A DNA stretch of 64,000 bases from DASQEH01 sp038237745. Its GTDB lineage: Bacteria > Actinomycetota > Actinomycetes > Propionibacteriales > Nocardioidaceae. Positions 53,504-63,072 of this stretch are shown piece after piece; positions within the stretch are counted from its first letter, which is position 1, and every line of letters begins with the position of its first letter. Both the position numbers and the translations under genes were made by a program. The stretch spans positions 1-64,000 of the forward strand of contig JBBRYJ010000009.1 in the NCBI GenBank assembly GCA_038237745.1. The letters run 5' to 3'. Under the pieces are notes generated by a model. That model was not told the origin of the DNA. It saw nothing but the letters and a program-made list of their open reading frames with translations, and searched no databases.

Positions 53504-54651
53504 GAGGCGATGTCCTCAGTGATGCGGGCAGCATCACATGCGTCTCGCAGCAGTCCGGCTTCGTCGGAGGTGGGGCCGGAGCCCCGCATGTCGGTCAGGA
53601 ACTGCGAGATGACGTCGAGGTCGCTCTTGCCCACCACGTCGAGCGGCCGCGGGACGGTGTCGTGTCCGCCTACTGCGGTCGGCTCGAAGCGCAGTACGAG
53701 CGTGTGCGGGAACCGGGCCTGGACCCGCTCCATCGCGTGGGTGGGCCGGTGCGGGTCGGTGATCGTGGCCTGCACCCAGGCCGACTCCGCAGCAGCGTGC
53801 TCAGAGGAGCGCAGCAGGGCTTCCAAGGTGCCTCTGACTACGGCCAGCCGGCGGGGTACGGGGGCGTCGACGAAGACCACGCTTCGCATGCCCGCTTCGC
53901 CGATGTCGAGCAGCCAGCTGCCCTTGCGATGTTGGGCCTCACTGAAGGAGTACGCCAACGGTGAGCCCGAGTAGCGAACCGTCTCGGAGAGCACCCTCGG
54001 GCCGTGCAGGTGACCCAGCGCGGCGTAGTCGGCGCCGCGAAACGTGTCGAGCCGAACACTGGCGACCCCGCCGACCGAGATGTCACGCTCGCTGTCGGAC
54101 GGCTCCCCGCCGACCACGAAGGCATGGGCCATCACCAGCGACCGCGTGTGCGGGCGCCTCGCCAGGTCGGCCCGGACACGACGCATCGCCTCGTCAAGCA
54201 CCACCTGGTGGCTGCGCCCTGTGAGCTCCCACGCTCCGCGGACGAGATCCGGCTCGAGATAGGGCAGGCCGTAGATCGCCAGGTCGCCGTCGTCACCTGC
54301 GACCATGACGGGGACATGGACCTGGCCGGGATCGGTGCGCAGGTGGACTCCGGCGGCGTCGATGAGCTCGGCGGCGAAGCCGAGACGGGGGGCCGAGTCG
54401 TGGTTGCCGCTCGTCATGACGACGCGGACCTTCGCGTCGATCAGGCGGCGCAGGGCGTCGCTGGCGAGGCTCACGGCGTCGACGGACGGCAACGCCCGGT
54501 CGTAGATGTCGCCGCTGACGACGACCACGTCGACGGCCTCTGCCTTCGCCAGCTCGACGACGTGGTCGACGAACAGGCTCTGGGCATCGAGCATGCCCGC
54601 ACGGTGGAAGGACCGGCCGAGGTGCCAGTCGGACGTGTGCAGGATGCGCAT
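53500..54651 (-). CDS. sbcD: SbcD exonuclease nuclease subunit (Mre11-like)
   Basis: A 383-residue Mn2+-dependent nuclease subunit. Phosphoesterase motifs: RILHTSDWHLG, VVVSGDIYDRALPS, VMTSGNHDSAPRLGF, MAHAFVVGG and ALGHLHGPR. The ATG at 54651 is chosen because it begins exactly at the family's MRILHTSDWHLG; a GTG ten codons earlier is inferior. The stop overlaps sbcC. The fdhD stop lies 39 bases upstream. Confidence 0.96.
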   Translation of the reverse strand: MRILHTSDWHLGRSFHRAGMLDAQSLFVDHVVELAKAEAVDVVVVSGDIYDRALPSVDAVSLASDALRRLIDAKVRVVMTSGNHDSAPRLGFAAELIDAAGVHLRTDPGQVHVPVMVAGDDGDLAIYGLPYLEPDLVRGAWELTGRSHQVVLDEAMRRVRADLARRPHTRSLVMAHAFVVGGEPSDSERDISVGGVASVRLDTFRGADYAALGHLHGPRVLSETVRYSGSPLAYSFSEAQHRKGSWLLDIGEAGMRSVVFVDAPVPRRLAVVRGTLEALLRSSEHAAAESAWVQATITDPHRPTHAMERVQARFPHTLVLRFEPTAVGGHDTVPRPLDVVGKSDLDVISQFLTDMRGSGPTSDEAGLLRDACDAARITEDIAS

Positions 54652-54690
54652 GGCGGAGACGCTAACGGCGTCCGCCGACAAAGCCGGGAC

Positions 54691-55509
54691 CTACACGCCG
54701 GGCAGACGCTTTGGGTGGGTGTAGACGACGTACCGCGCCGCGCGAGTGAACCCGCAGAGGGTGACTCCTGCGCGGTCGGCGAGCTCGACCGCGAGGCTCG
54801 AGGGTCCCCCGACCGCGACGACGACGGAGATCCGGCCCGCGACCGCCTTCGTCACGATGTCGAACCCGGCGCGACCGCTGACGCAGAGGATGGACGCCTC
54901 GTCGAAACGGGCTACGCCGAGCTGTCGCGCCCCGAGCACCTTGTCGACGGTGTTGTGCCTGCCGATGTCCTCACGGGCCACGATGAGCGCACCGGAGAAG
55001 TCGAAGACGCCCGAGGCGTGGATGGCACCTGTGCGGTCGAACAGGGGCTGGCTCTCGCGCATCGCTTCTGGGAGCGACGAGACGACGTTGTCGCGCACCC
55101 GGGGGCCGACCCGGAGGGGGACATGGTCGGGCGTGAACACGTCGGCGAGGCTCTCGGTGCCGCATACTCCGCACGCCGACGACATCGTGGTCGTGCGGGA
55201 CGACGGCTGTCGAGCCGGGGGAGCGTCGAGCAGGACGGTGACGACGTTGTAGCGCTGTTCTTGGGTCAAGGCCCGGTCGACGCAGTAGGCGACGGTCCGA
55301 GGGGCCACGCCGACCGTGGCTGCGCCCTCTGCCAGCACGTACCCGGCGGCCAGCTCGAAGTCCGCGCCAGGTGTCCGCATGGTCACGGCCACCCGCTCGG
55401 CGGGGTGGCCGGGCCAACCCAGCCGGATCTCCAGCGGCTCCTCGGTGACGACGGCGTCAGGGCGCTTACGCCGCTCGCCGGCCACCACCTCCACGACGTC
55501 GCGGCGCAC
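54691..55509 (-). CDS. fdhD: FdhD, formate dehydrogenase accessory sulfurtransferase
   Basis: A 272-residue FdhD protein. Family motifs are VTEEPLEIRL, VTMRTPGADFELAAGYVLAEGA, the sulfur-transfer loop SACGVCGTESL with two Cys, and ALIVAREDIGRHNTVDKVLG. FdhD passes sulfur from IscS to the molybdenum cofactor of formate dehydrogenase. The GTG at 55509 starts just before conserved sequence but has no clear ribosome site. An in-frame CTG at 55578 overlapping the pepN stop (CTGA) would add 23 residues and cannot be excluded. No formate dehydrogenase gene is in the window. Confidence 0.92.
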   Translation of the reverse strand: MRRDVVEVVAGERRKRPDAVVTEEPLEIRLGWPGHPAERVAVTMRTPGADFELAAGYVLAEGAATVGVAPRTVAYCVDRALTQEQRYNVVTVLLDAPPARQPSSRTTTMSSACGVCGTESLADVFTPDHVPLRVGPRVRDNVVSSLPEAMRESQPLFDRTGAIHASGVFDFSGALIVAREDIGRHNTVDKVLGARQLGVARFDEASILCVSGRAGFDIVTKAVAGRISVVVAVGGPSSLAVELADRAGVTLCGFTRAARYVVYTHPKRLPGV

Positions 55510-55574
55510 CAGGGGGCCTGGGCGCTTGGCGCGGTACGGCTCCTGGCCGCGGTCGACCGTGGCCTCCCCCGTTG

Positions 55575-58064
<2,490 letters not shown>

Positions 58065-58071
58065 GCAAGCC

Positions 58072-58077
58072 ACCCTA
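58072..58077 (-). promoter_or_regulatory. -10 box of the leaderless pepN transcript
   Basis: TAGGGT on the minus strand (plus ACCCTA) ends seven bases before the pepN ATG, and no ribosome binding site is present. Confidence 0.6.
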
Positions 58078-58249
58078 ACTGGGCACCCGTGCATGCCTCC
58101 AACGGTTGAGCCGGGGGAGGAGCGCAGGCGCTCGAGCCCTAGCGGTCCGAGCCCTGACGGAAAGCCCTCGGCTTGCGGCAGACTGGCCGGATGGTGGCTG
58201 ACGCGAGAACCCTGAGCGGCGCCGTGACGTCCACGTACGGCGCACCCAC

Positions 58250-59152
58250 ATGAGCGGTTGCACCCCTTGGGCCCTGTCCGACATTTCGGACCAGGGCGGA
58301 CGGACCGTCGTGGTGACGGGTGCCAACAGCGGACTCGGCCTGGTCACGGCCCGCGCTCTCGCGGGATCGGGAGCTCTCGTCGTGCTGGCCGTACGGGACC
58401 TCGACAGGGGACGAGCGGCCGCTGACCTCATCCCGGGCCGGACCGAGGTCAGGTCGCTGGACCTGGCAGACCTGTCGTCCGTGCGAGCCTTTGCGAAGCA
58501 GTGGGAGGGCCCGCTGGACCTGCTCGTCAACAACGCCGGTGTGATGGCGGTTCCGTACGGGCGAACGCCCGATGGTTTCGAGACTCAGATCGGAACCAAC
58601 CACCTCGGTCACTTTGCCCTGACCAACCTGCTTCTGCCGCACGTCGCCGACCGTGTGGTGACCGTATCGTCGACCGCGCACAGAATCGGCAGCATCGACC
58701 TGTCCGACCTGAACTGGGAGACGCGGCGGTACAAGCGGTGGTCGGCCTACGGGCAGTCGAAGCTGGCCAACCTGCTCTTCACCCTGGAGCTCGAGCGGCG
58801 CCTCGAGGCCGTTGGCTCCGGTGTCCGGGCAGTGGCTGCCCACCCGGGGTACGCCGCGACTCGGCTGCAGAGCCGCACCGGGAGCAGGGTGCAGGGTGCA
58901 CTGATGGCGGTCGGGAACCGGCTCTTCGCCCAAAGCGACGCGATGGGCTCGCTGCCGGTGCTGTACGCCGCGACGCAGGATCTTCCCGGCGCCAGCTTCG
59001 TCGGCCCTGACGGGCCCCGTGAGGCACGTGGCCACCCGACACTCGTAGGACGAAGCGCGGCGGCGACGGATGTCGACATGGCCGGCCGGCTGTGGACGTT
59101 GAGCGAACAGCTCACCGGCGTGCGCTTCGGGCTAGGGGAGCGTCCAGAGTAG
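58250..59152 (+). CDS. Short-chain dehydrogenase, retinol-dehydrogenase-like
   Basis: A 300-residue SDR. The cofactor loop is VVVTGANSGLGLVTARALAG, then LDLADLSSVRAFA, LLVNNAGVMAVP, the active-site Ser in VTVSSTAHRIG and the catalytic Tyr and Lys in AYGQSKLANLLFTLELERRL. This subtype (with GTNHLGHFALTNLLLP) is common in actinobacteria and usually of unknown substrate. The C-terminus (GRSAAATDVDMAGRLWTLSEQLTGV) is also typical. The stop lies four bases before the dif site. Confidence 0.92.
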   Translation: MSGCTPWALSDISDQGGRTVVVTGANSGLGLVTARALAGSGALVVLAVRDLDRGRAAADLIPGRTEVRSLDLADLSSVRAFAKQWEGPLDLLVNNAGVMAVPYGRTPDGFETQIGTNHLGHFALTNLLLPHVADRVVTVSSTAHRIGSIDLSDLNWETRRYKRWSAYGQSKLANLLFTLELERRLEAVGSGVRAVAAHPGYAATRLQSRTGSRVQGALMAVGNRLFAQSDAMGSLPVLYAATQDLPGASFVGPDGPREARGHPTLVGRSAAATDVDMAGRLWTLSEQLTGVRFGLGERPE

Positions 59153-59156
59153 TTTT

Positions 59157-59184
59157 ACTTGACATAATGTCGCTTATCGGCGAA
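59157..59184 (-). other. dif: dif: chromosome dimer resolution site for XerC/XerD
   Basis: Read on the minus strand the 28 bp are an 11-bp arm TTCGCCGATAA, a 6-bp centre GCGACA and an 11-bp arm TTATGTCAAGT. The published actinobacterial dif consensus, as I remember it, has arms TTSRCCGATAA and TTATGTCAAGT; only one base next to the left arm (T to G) departs from its fixed positions. The right arm also resembles the E. coli XerD arm TTATGTTAAAT. It lies between the SDR gene and a decayed gene, whose stop codon it contains. XerCD-FtsK act here on dimeric chromosomes at division, so the site marks the replication terminus. Confidence 0.9.
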
Positions 59185-59627
59185 TTGGAACATCGCTGAG
59201 ACCGGAGCCCCACCCGTGGTCCAACGTGATCGGGCTTCCGTGGTCGCCGACTACGGCCAGCCTGCGCTCGGGCCCGGCATCGGGTCCCGCGACGTACAGC
59301 TCGGCCGGGCTGCCGTCGACGTCCGGAAACTTCATCGACACGTGCACGACCGGGCGTTGCCGAGCCGCCGCCTCGACCAGGGCCTGCACCCGGTCAGCCT
59401 CGCCGGCGGGCCAGTACTGTCGCGTGACCGACTGCCAGACCATGCTCCACCGCCGAGCCTTGAGGCGAGTTCTCCCAGCCTCGGCAGATCTCGCGCACCG
59501 GGCCACCAGCCTCCCAGTCGTCTGCCATGGCACGCATGAGCACGGCATACAGGTGGTCACGCTCCCCCGCATGCAGGCGCATCCTCTGGGCGAGCGTGGT
59601 ACCAGCGCCTGGCGTCGGGGTCGTCAC
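59174..59627 (-). pseudogene. DUF2332 protein remnant, internal deletion and frameshift
   Basis: The GTG at 59627 overlaps the ATP-grasp stop (GTGA). The N-terminal 50 residues read LAQRMRLHAGERDHLYAVLMRAMADDWEAGGPVREICRGWE, the start of a DUF2332-like protein. In another frame the C-terminal part follows immediately: VWQSVTRQYWPAGEADRVQALVEAAA...VVHVSMKFPDVDGSPAELYV...VVGDHG, ending in a TAA inside the dif site. The family normally has about 330 residues; some 200 central residues are missing. The gene once formed the end of the ATP-grasp/hydrolase operon. Confidence 0.65.
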
Positions 59628-60871
59628 TGCGCGGCGGCTCCATGGTCGTGACTCCACAGATCGAGCAGGCCGTGGAAGTGGCCGACGAACGTATCGACCT
59701 CGTGCGCCGGGTAGGTTGCGACGATCGTCTGCATGAGAAGGTCTTCGAACTCCTGCGACGTCACCCACTCCTGCACGAGGGCGTCAACATCAGGCAGTGC
59801 CTCGGCGCAGAACTCCTCGTACCGGTCGCGCTCGAAGTAGGTGTTCGCGAGCTCCTGGTAGCGCGCCAGCTTGTCGCCGTAGCCGAGCTCCGGGTCGTCG
59901 GCCACGGCGAACCACGGGGTCGTGTCGACATGCAGCCGTGCGGTGCGGTCGGTGCACACGCAGAAGGCGGTCCACTTGAGCAGCGTCTTCATCGCCCACG
60001 GGAAGTAGTAGTGCAGCGACGTGACGGCGACGTCGGGACATGCGTTGGCGTAGTCGATGGGGAGCACGTTGTCTCCCTGGACCAGCATCTCGCACGAGTT
60101 GAACTCCCACCGGAAGAACGCGTTGACGGTCTGCGCGATGGTGATCGCCTCGAGCCCGGTGTCGGGCTTCAAGAAGTCGTGGTCGACCAGGTAGCGGTCA
60201 TGCATGGGCTGGTCCGGCCGGAAGTGCATCACCATCGACTCGGGGCCGATCGTGAGCGCGCGGGCGAAGACGTCGTAGGGGTCGACCGACTTCTGGAGGT
60301 GCATGAGCATCTCACCGGACTCGTTGTACGCCGTCCACAGGTCGGAGTCGCTCGTGATCCGCGAGACGCCTCGCCAGCCTCCGCCGTCGAACGGCTTCAT
60401 GAACAAGGGGTAGCCCATGCCGTGGGCGAGGGAGTCGAGGTCGAAGGGCTCGTTGTAGCGCGACGCGGTGTAGCCCCACCGGGCGTTGTCGACGGGGTTC
60501 TTGTACGGGACCAGCACCGTGTCGGGAATCTTCATCCCCAGTCGCATCAGAGCGCAGTACGCCGAGTGCTTCTCCATCGACTGGAACGTGAACGGCGAGT
60601 TGAGCAGGTACACGTCGTCCATCAGCGCGATCTTCTTCAGCCACTCTCGTGGGTGGTAGTACCAGTAGGCCAGCCGGTCGATGACGAGGTCGTGCCGCGC
60701 CTTGTCACGCAGGTTGAACGGTGCGATCTTCACGCGCTCGATGTCGAGGGCGTGGCTGCCCCCGGCGTACGGGAAGCTCCCCAGCCGCGTCGTCAGCCCT
60801 TCGAGCGCACGTGGCCAGTCCTCCTCCTGGCCGAGCAGGAGACCGACGAGGTGACGGTTGACTTCGGCCAT
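59624..60871 (-). CDS. ATP-grasp-fold protein of unknown function
   Basis: A 415-residue protein. RWGYTASRYNEPFDLDSLAHGMGYPLFMKPFDGGGWRGVSRI has the ATP-grasp lysine strand and flexible glycine-rich loop, and LPIDYANACPDVAVTSLHYYFPWAMKTLLKWTAFCV holds candidate metal ligands near the end of the fold. SPFTFQSMEKHSAYCALMRLGMKIPDTVLVPYKN is the pre-ATP domain. ATP-grasp enzymes join a carboxylate to an amine or similar nucleophile. The ATG at 60871 lies 10 bases after the upstream hydrolase stop. Sequence alone does not give a substrate, and no ligase family name was recognised. Confidence 0.75.
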   Translation of the reverse strand: MAEVNRHLVGLLLGQEEDWPRALEGLTTRLGSFPYAGGSHALDIERVKIAPFNLRDKARHDLVIDRLAYWYYHPREWLKKIALMDDVYLLNSPFTFQSMEKHSAYCALMRLGMKIPDTVLVPYKNPVDNARWGYTASRYNEPFDLDSLAHGMGYPLFMKPFDGGGWRGVSRITSDSDLWTAYNESGEMLMHLQKSVDPYDVFARALTIGPESMVMHFRPDQPMHDRYLVDHDFLKPDTGLEAITIAQTVNAFFRWEFNSCEMLVQGDNVLPIDYANACPDVAVTSLHYYFPWAMKTLLKWTAFCVCTDRTARLHVDTTPWFAVADDPELGYGDKLARYQELANTYFERDRYEEFCAEALPDVDALVQEWVTSQEFEDLLMQTIVATYPAHEVDTFVGHFHGLLDLWSHDHGAAAQ

Positions 60872-60881
60872 CTTTGTCTCC

Positions 60882-61628
60882 CTAACAGAATCGCGGCAGG
60901 TGATGAGCGAGCTGGCGGCGCCACCAGGGCCAGTCGTGGCTGACGTCGTCGCCCCAGAGGTCGAGCTCGCAGCGGATGCCCTTGCTCTGAAGAATCTTTG
61001 CCATGCGTCTCGAGGACGGCAGAGACCCGGTCGGATGCGTCTCCCAGGCACCTTGTCCGCACACGAGAAGTACCGACAACCGCTGACGCAGCCAGTCCAA
61101 GTGGTCGCCATGGGCGTTGGCCACGTAGTCCGGTGGGTTCGCGAAGTACGTCGCGTCGCCCCGCTCGCCCCAGGCCCGCCACGTGCTCACGTCGTAGTTG
61201 CCGGACAGCCCCATCGCCAGCGACACCAGGTCTGCTCGCTGAAGTGCCAGGTGAAGAGCGTGGTAGGCCCCGAGGCTGCAGCCGAGAGCCATCAGCTCCG
61301 CGTCGCCACCGGTGTCATGCTCGATCCACGGCACGGCCTGACTCACCAGCCAGTCGGTGAAGACCCCCTGCCGCCGGGCACGTTCCTCGACGTCGACCGC
61401 TTCGTCCGACCAGCTGAAGCTGTCGAGCGTGTCAACGCAGTAGAGCTTCGCTCGTCCGTCATCGATGAGGCTGCGGACGGCGTCCACCATGCCGTTGTTC
61501 TCGAAGTCCCACGCGCGGCCCGCCTCGGTGGGGAACACGAGCACCGGACGCCCGTAGTCGCCGTACGCGATGAGCGAAAGCCTGTGGTCGGAGTCCCTCA
61601 CCGGCAGTTCGACGTGCTCGCGCCTCAT
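60882..61628 (-). CDS. Alpha/beta hydrolase, esterase-D-like
   Basis: A 248-residue cytoplasmic hydrolase. VLVFPTEAGRAWDFENNGMVDAVRSLIDDGRAKLYCVDTLDSFSW is the N-terminal core of the esterase family also containing mycolyltransferase-like folds. ELMALGCSLGAYHALHLALQRADLV is the nucleophile elbow (GCSLG), and DVSHDWPWWRRQLAHHLP ends with the catalytic His. No signal peptide. It starts four bases after the stop of the upstream esterase and precedes the ATP-grasp gene by ten bases, so the three are one operon. Confidence 0.82.
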   Translation of the reverse strand: MRREHVELPVRDSDHRLSLIAYGDYGRPVLVFPTEAGRAWDFENNGMVDAVRSLIDDGRAKLYCVDTLDSFSWSDEAVDVEERARRQGVFTDWLVSQAVPWIEHDTGGDAELMALGCSLGAYHALHLALQRADLVSLAMGLSGNYDVSTWRAWGERGDATYFANPPDYVANAHGDHLDWLRQRLSVLLVCGQGAWETHPTGSLPSSRRMAKILQSKGIRCELDLWGDDVSHDWPWWRRQLAHHLPRFC

Positions 61629-61632
61629 CTGG

Positions 61633-62679
61633 TCATCCTGGCGTAGACCAGACAGATTGCAAGAGGTCGGTGAGCCCTGGGTGCAGGCTGTCTCGCCAGG
61701 CGGTGTAGTTGTGCAGGTCCGGGGCTGCGGTGAGGCCGACCCGATGCCCGAGCCGGTCAAGGATGGCCGCCATCGCGCGGTTGTTGTCGTAGTTCTCCTC
61801 GTGCAGCCCACACGTGAGCGCGACGGCCAGCGGGCGGGCCGCCGGCGGGCTCGCCGACACGGCCCCCACGGCATAGACGATCCGGCCGAAGTGCGGGTAG
61901 AGCGACTCTTGCGCGTCGAGCTCCGCCTCGAAGAACGACCCTGACTGGGAGAACACACCGGCGAAGCGAGACGCGCCGCCAAGGGCGAGGAGCAGCGCCG
62001 ACAGACCACCGAGACTGGCTCCCATCGCCACCGGGTCGCCTCGGACTGCGACCGTCCCGGCGACCGAGTCGAGCGCGTCGAGCTCGGCGCTCAGGTAGTC
62101 GGGGTTGGCCGAGTACCACTCCTCCCGCTCGACCGGACGCATCAGGGCGAGCCGGAACGCCGGCAGCACACCGTCGGCGACCATGGTCGCGGCGTAGGCG
62201 GTCAGGCCGGCGAGATCGGCGTACTCGGGGCCGTCGTGGACCAGCAGGAGAGGGCCGGGATCGTCGTCCGCCATGCCGGCCGGTGACCAGACGTCGATAG
62301 GCAGGAATCCCACCTTTTGGTCGAGGTGTCCGAGCACCGTCGTGCTGCCGGGGGGCGCTTCGCGCCGCAGCCACTCCGGTGGGCGGTAGCCGGGCAAGAG
62401 CGCCACGCTGCGCTCGCCGAAGGCCGTCCGCACGCGCTCGGGGTTGCCCGGGTCACAGACCACGTGAACCGACCCGTCAGGAGCAGTGAGAAGGAGCCGG
62501 TACTCCAGGCGGCACAGGTCGGGTCGGGGAACCGTCAACGCCCATCCTGTGCTGGTACGCCGGAACTGGCGGCGGCCCGCCACGGCGTCGTCGCACTCGA
62601 GGGCCACCCGCGCGTAGGTGCGGTCCGCGTCGTCGACGCGGAACATGAGCTGCCGCTCGACGACGGAAGGGGCTGCCAT
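61633..62679 (-). CDS. Enterochelin-esterase-like (Fes/IroE-type) hydrolase
   Basis: A 348-residue protein with an N-terminal beta domain (MFRVDDADRTYARVALECDD...WALTVPRPDLCRLEYRLLLTAPDG), as in Fes-type esterases, followed by an alpha/beta hydrolase: VWSPAGMADDDPGPLLLVHDGPEYADLAGL, PVAMGASLGGLSALLLAL (nucleophile GASLG), and CGLHEENYDNNRAM, then LHNYTAWRDSLHPGL with the catalytic His. A TAAGGT -10 box lies about ten bases above the ATG. First gene of the hydrolase-hydrolase-ATP-grasp operon. A siderophore role is possible but no siderophore genes are nearby. Confidence 0.85.
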   Translation of the reverse strand: MAAPSVVERQLMFRVDDADRTYARVALECDDAVAGRRQFRRTSTGWALTVPRPDLCRLEYRLLLTAPDGSVHVVCDPGNPERVRTAFGERSVALLPGYRPPEWLRREAPPGSTTVLGHLDQKVGFLPIDVWSPAGMADDDPGPLLLVHDGPEYADLAGLTAYAATMVADGVLPAFRLALMRPVEREEWYSANPDYLSAELDALDSVAGTVAVRGDPVAMGASLGGLSALLLALGGASRFAGVFSQSGSFFEAELDAQESLYPHFGRIVYAVGAVSASPPAARPLAVALTCGLHEENYDNNRAMAAILDRLGHRVGLTAAPDLHNYTAWRDSLHPGLTDLLQSVWSTPG

Positions 62680-62738
62680 GGTGGCTGCGACCTTAGCCTG
62701 ACGGCTTCAGTGGCCCGCGCTATGGTCCTTTCGGTCAA

Positions 62739-62762
62739 TTCTTGCCCTTTGGCGGGCAAGAA
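62739..62762. repeat. Perfect 9-bp inverted repeat in a divergent intergenic region
   Basis: TTCTTGCCC and GGGCAAGAA flank a 6-bp spacer (TTTGGC). It lies 60 bases above the esterase operon ATG and 40 bases above the small-protein ATG, between divergent promoters, where an operator is more likely than a terminator. An adjoining CAAGAACTTG is itself palindromic. Confidence 0.7.
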
Positions 62763-62801
62763 CTTGCAGATCAGTGTCTCTGGAGCCACACTTGAAGCCT
62801 G

Positions 62802-63062
62802 ATGGCTGACCGGGATGTCGTGGCGCACGTGTCGGCGAGTACCGGCCTCTCCCCCGGTGTCGCCGCTCGGGTCGTCGACGACGTCGTCGCCTTCTACGGT
62901 GAGCCCACCGACGCGTTCGTTAGGCGCCGGCACGCCTTTCACAAGGCTGCCGGCCTCAGGAACCCGGACATCTTCCCCCTCATCGGCACAGAGCTGACAG
63001 GGCGTGTGGTCTCGCCACCGGAGCTGACCGAACGGCAGCTACGTCGCATCGTCTACGGCTAG
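62802..63062 (+). CDS. Small conserved-looking protein upstream of glmS, function unknown
   Basis: An 86-residue protein: DVVAHVSASTGLSPGVAARVVDDVVAFYGEPTDAFVRRRHAFHKAAGLRNPDIFPLIGTELTGRVVSPPELTERQLRRIVYG. The helix pattern at the start (a short amphipathic helix, then SxGL and VVDDVVAFY) is like the dimer interface of small DNA-binding or adaptor proteins, but the charged middle RRRHAFHKAAG is the only basic patch. No family was recognised. It ends ten bases before glmS and probably shares its transcript. Confidence 0.7.
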   Translation: MADRDVVAHVSASTGLSPGVAARVVDDVVAFYGEPTDAFVRRRHAFHKAAGLRNPDIFPLIGTELTGRVVSPPELTERQLRRIVYG

Positions 63063-63072
63063 GAGTCACTGC

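Noticed and set aside
59161..59171. GACATAATGTC palindrome considered as a repressor operator
   Set aside because: It is fully explained as the inner part of the dif site, whose complete 28-bp pattern matches.
59642..60943. Plus-strand open frame of 433 codons opposite the ATP-grasp gene
   Set aside because: The minus-strand frame has motifs and operon spacing; the plus frame has neither.
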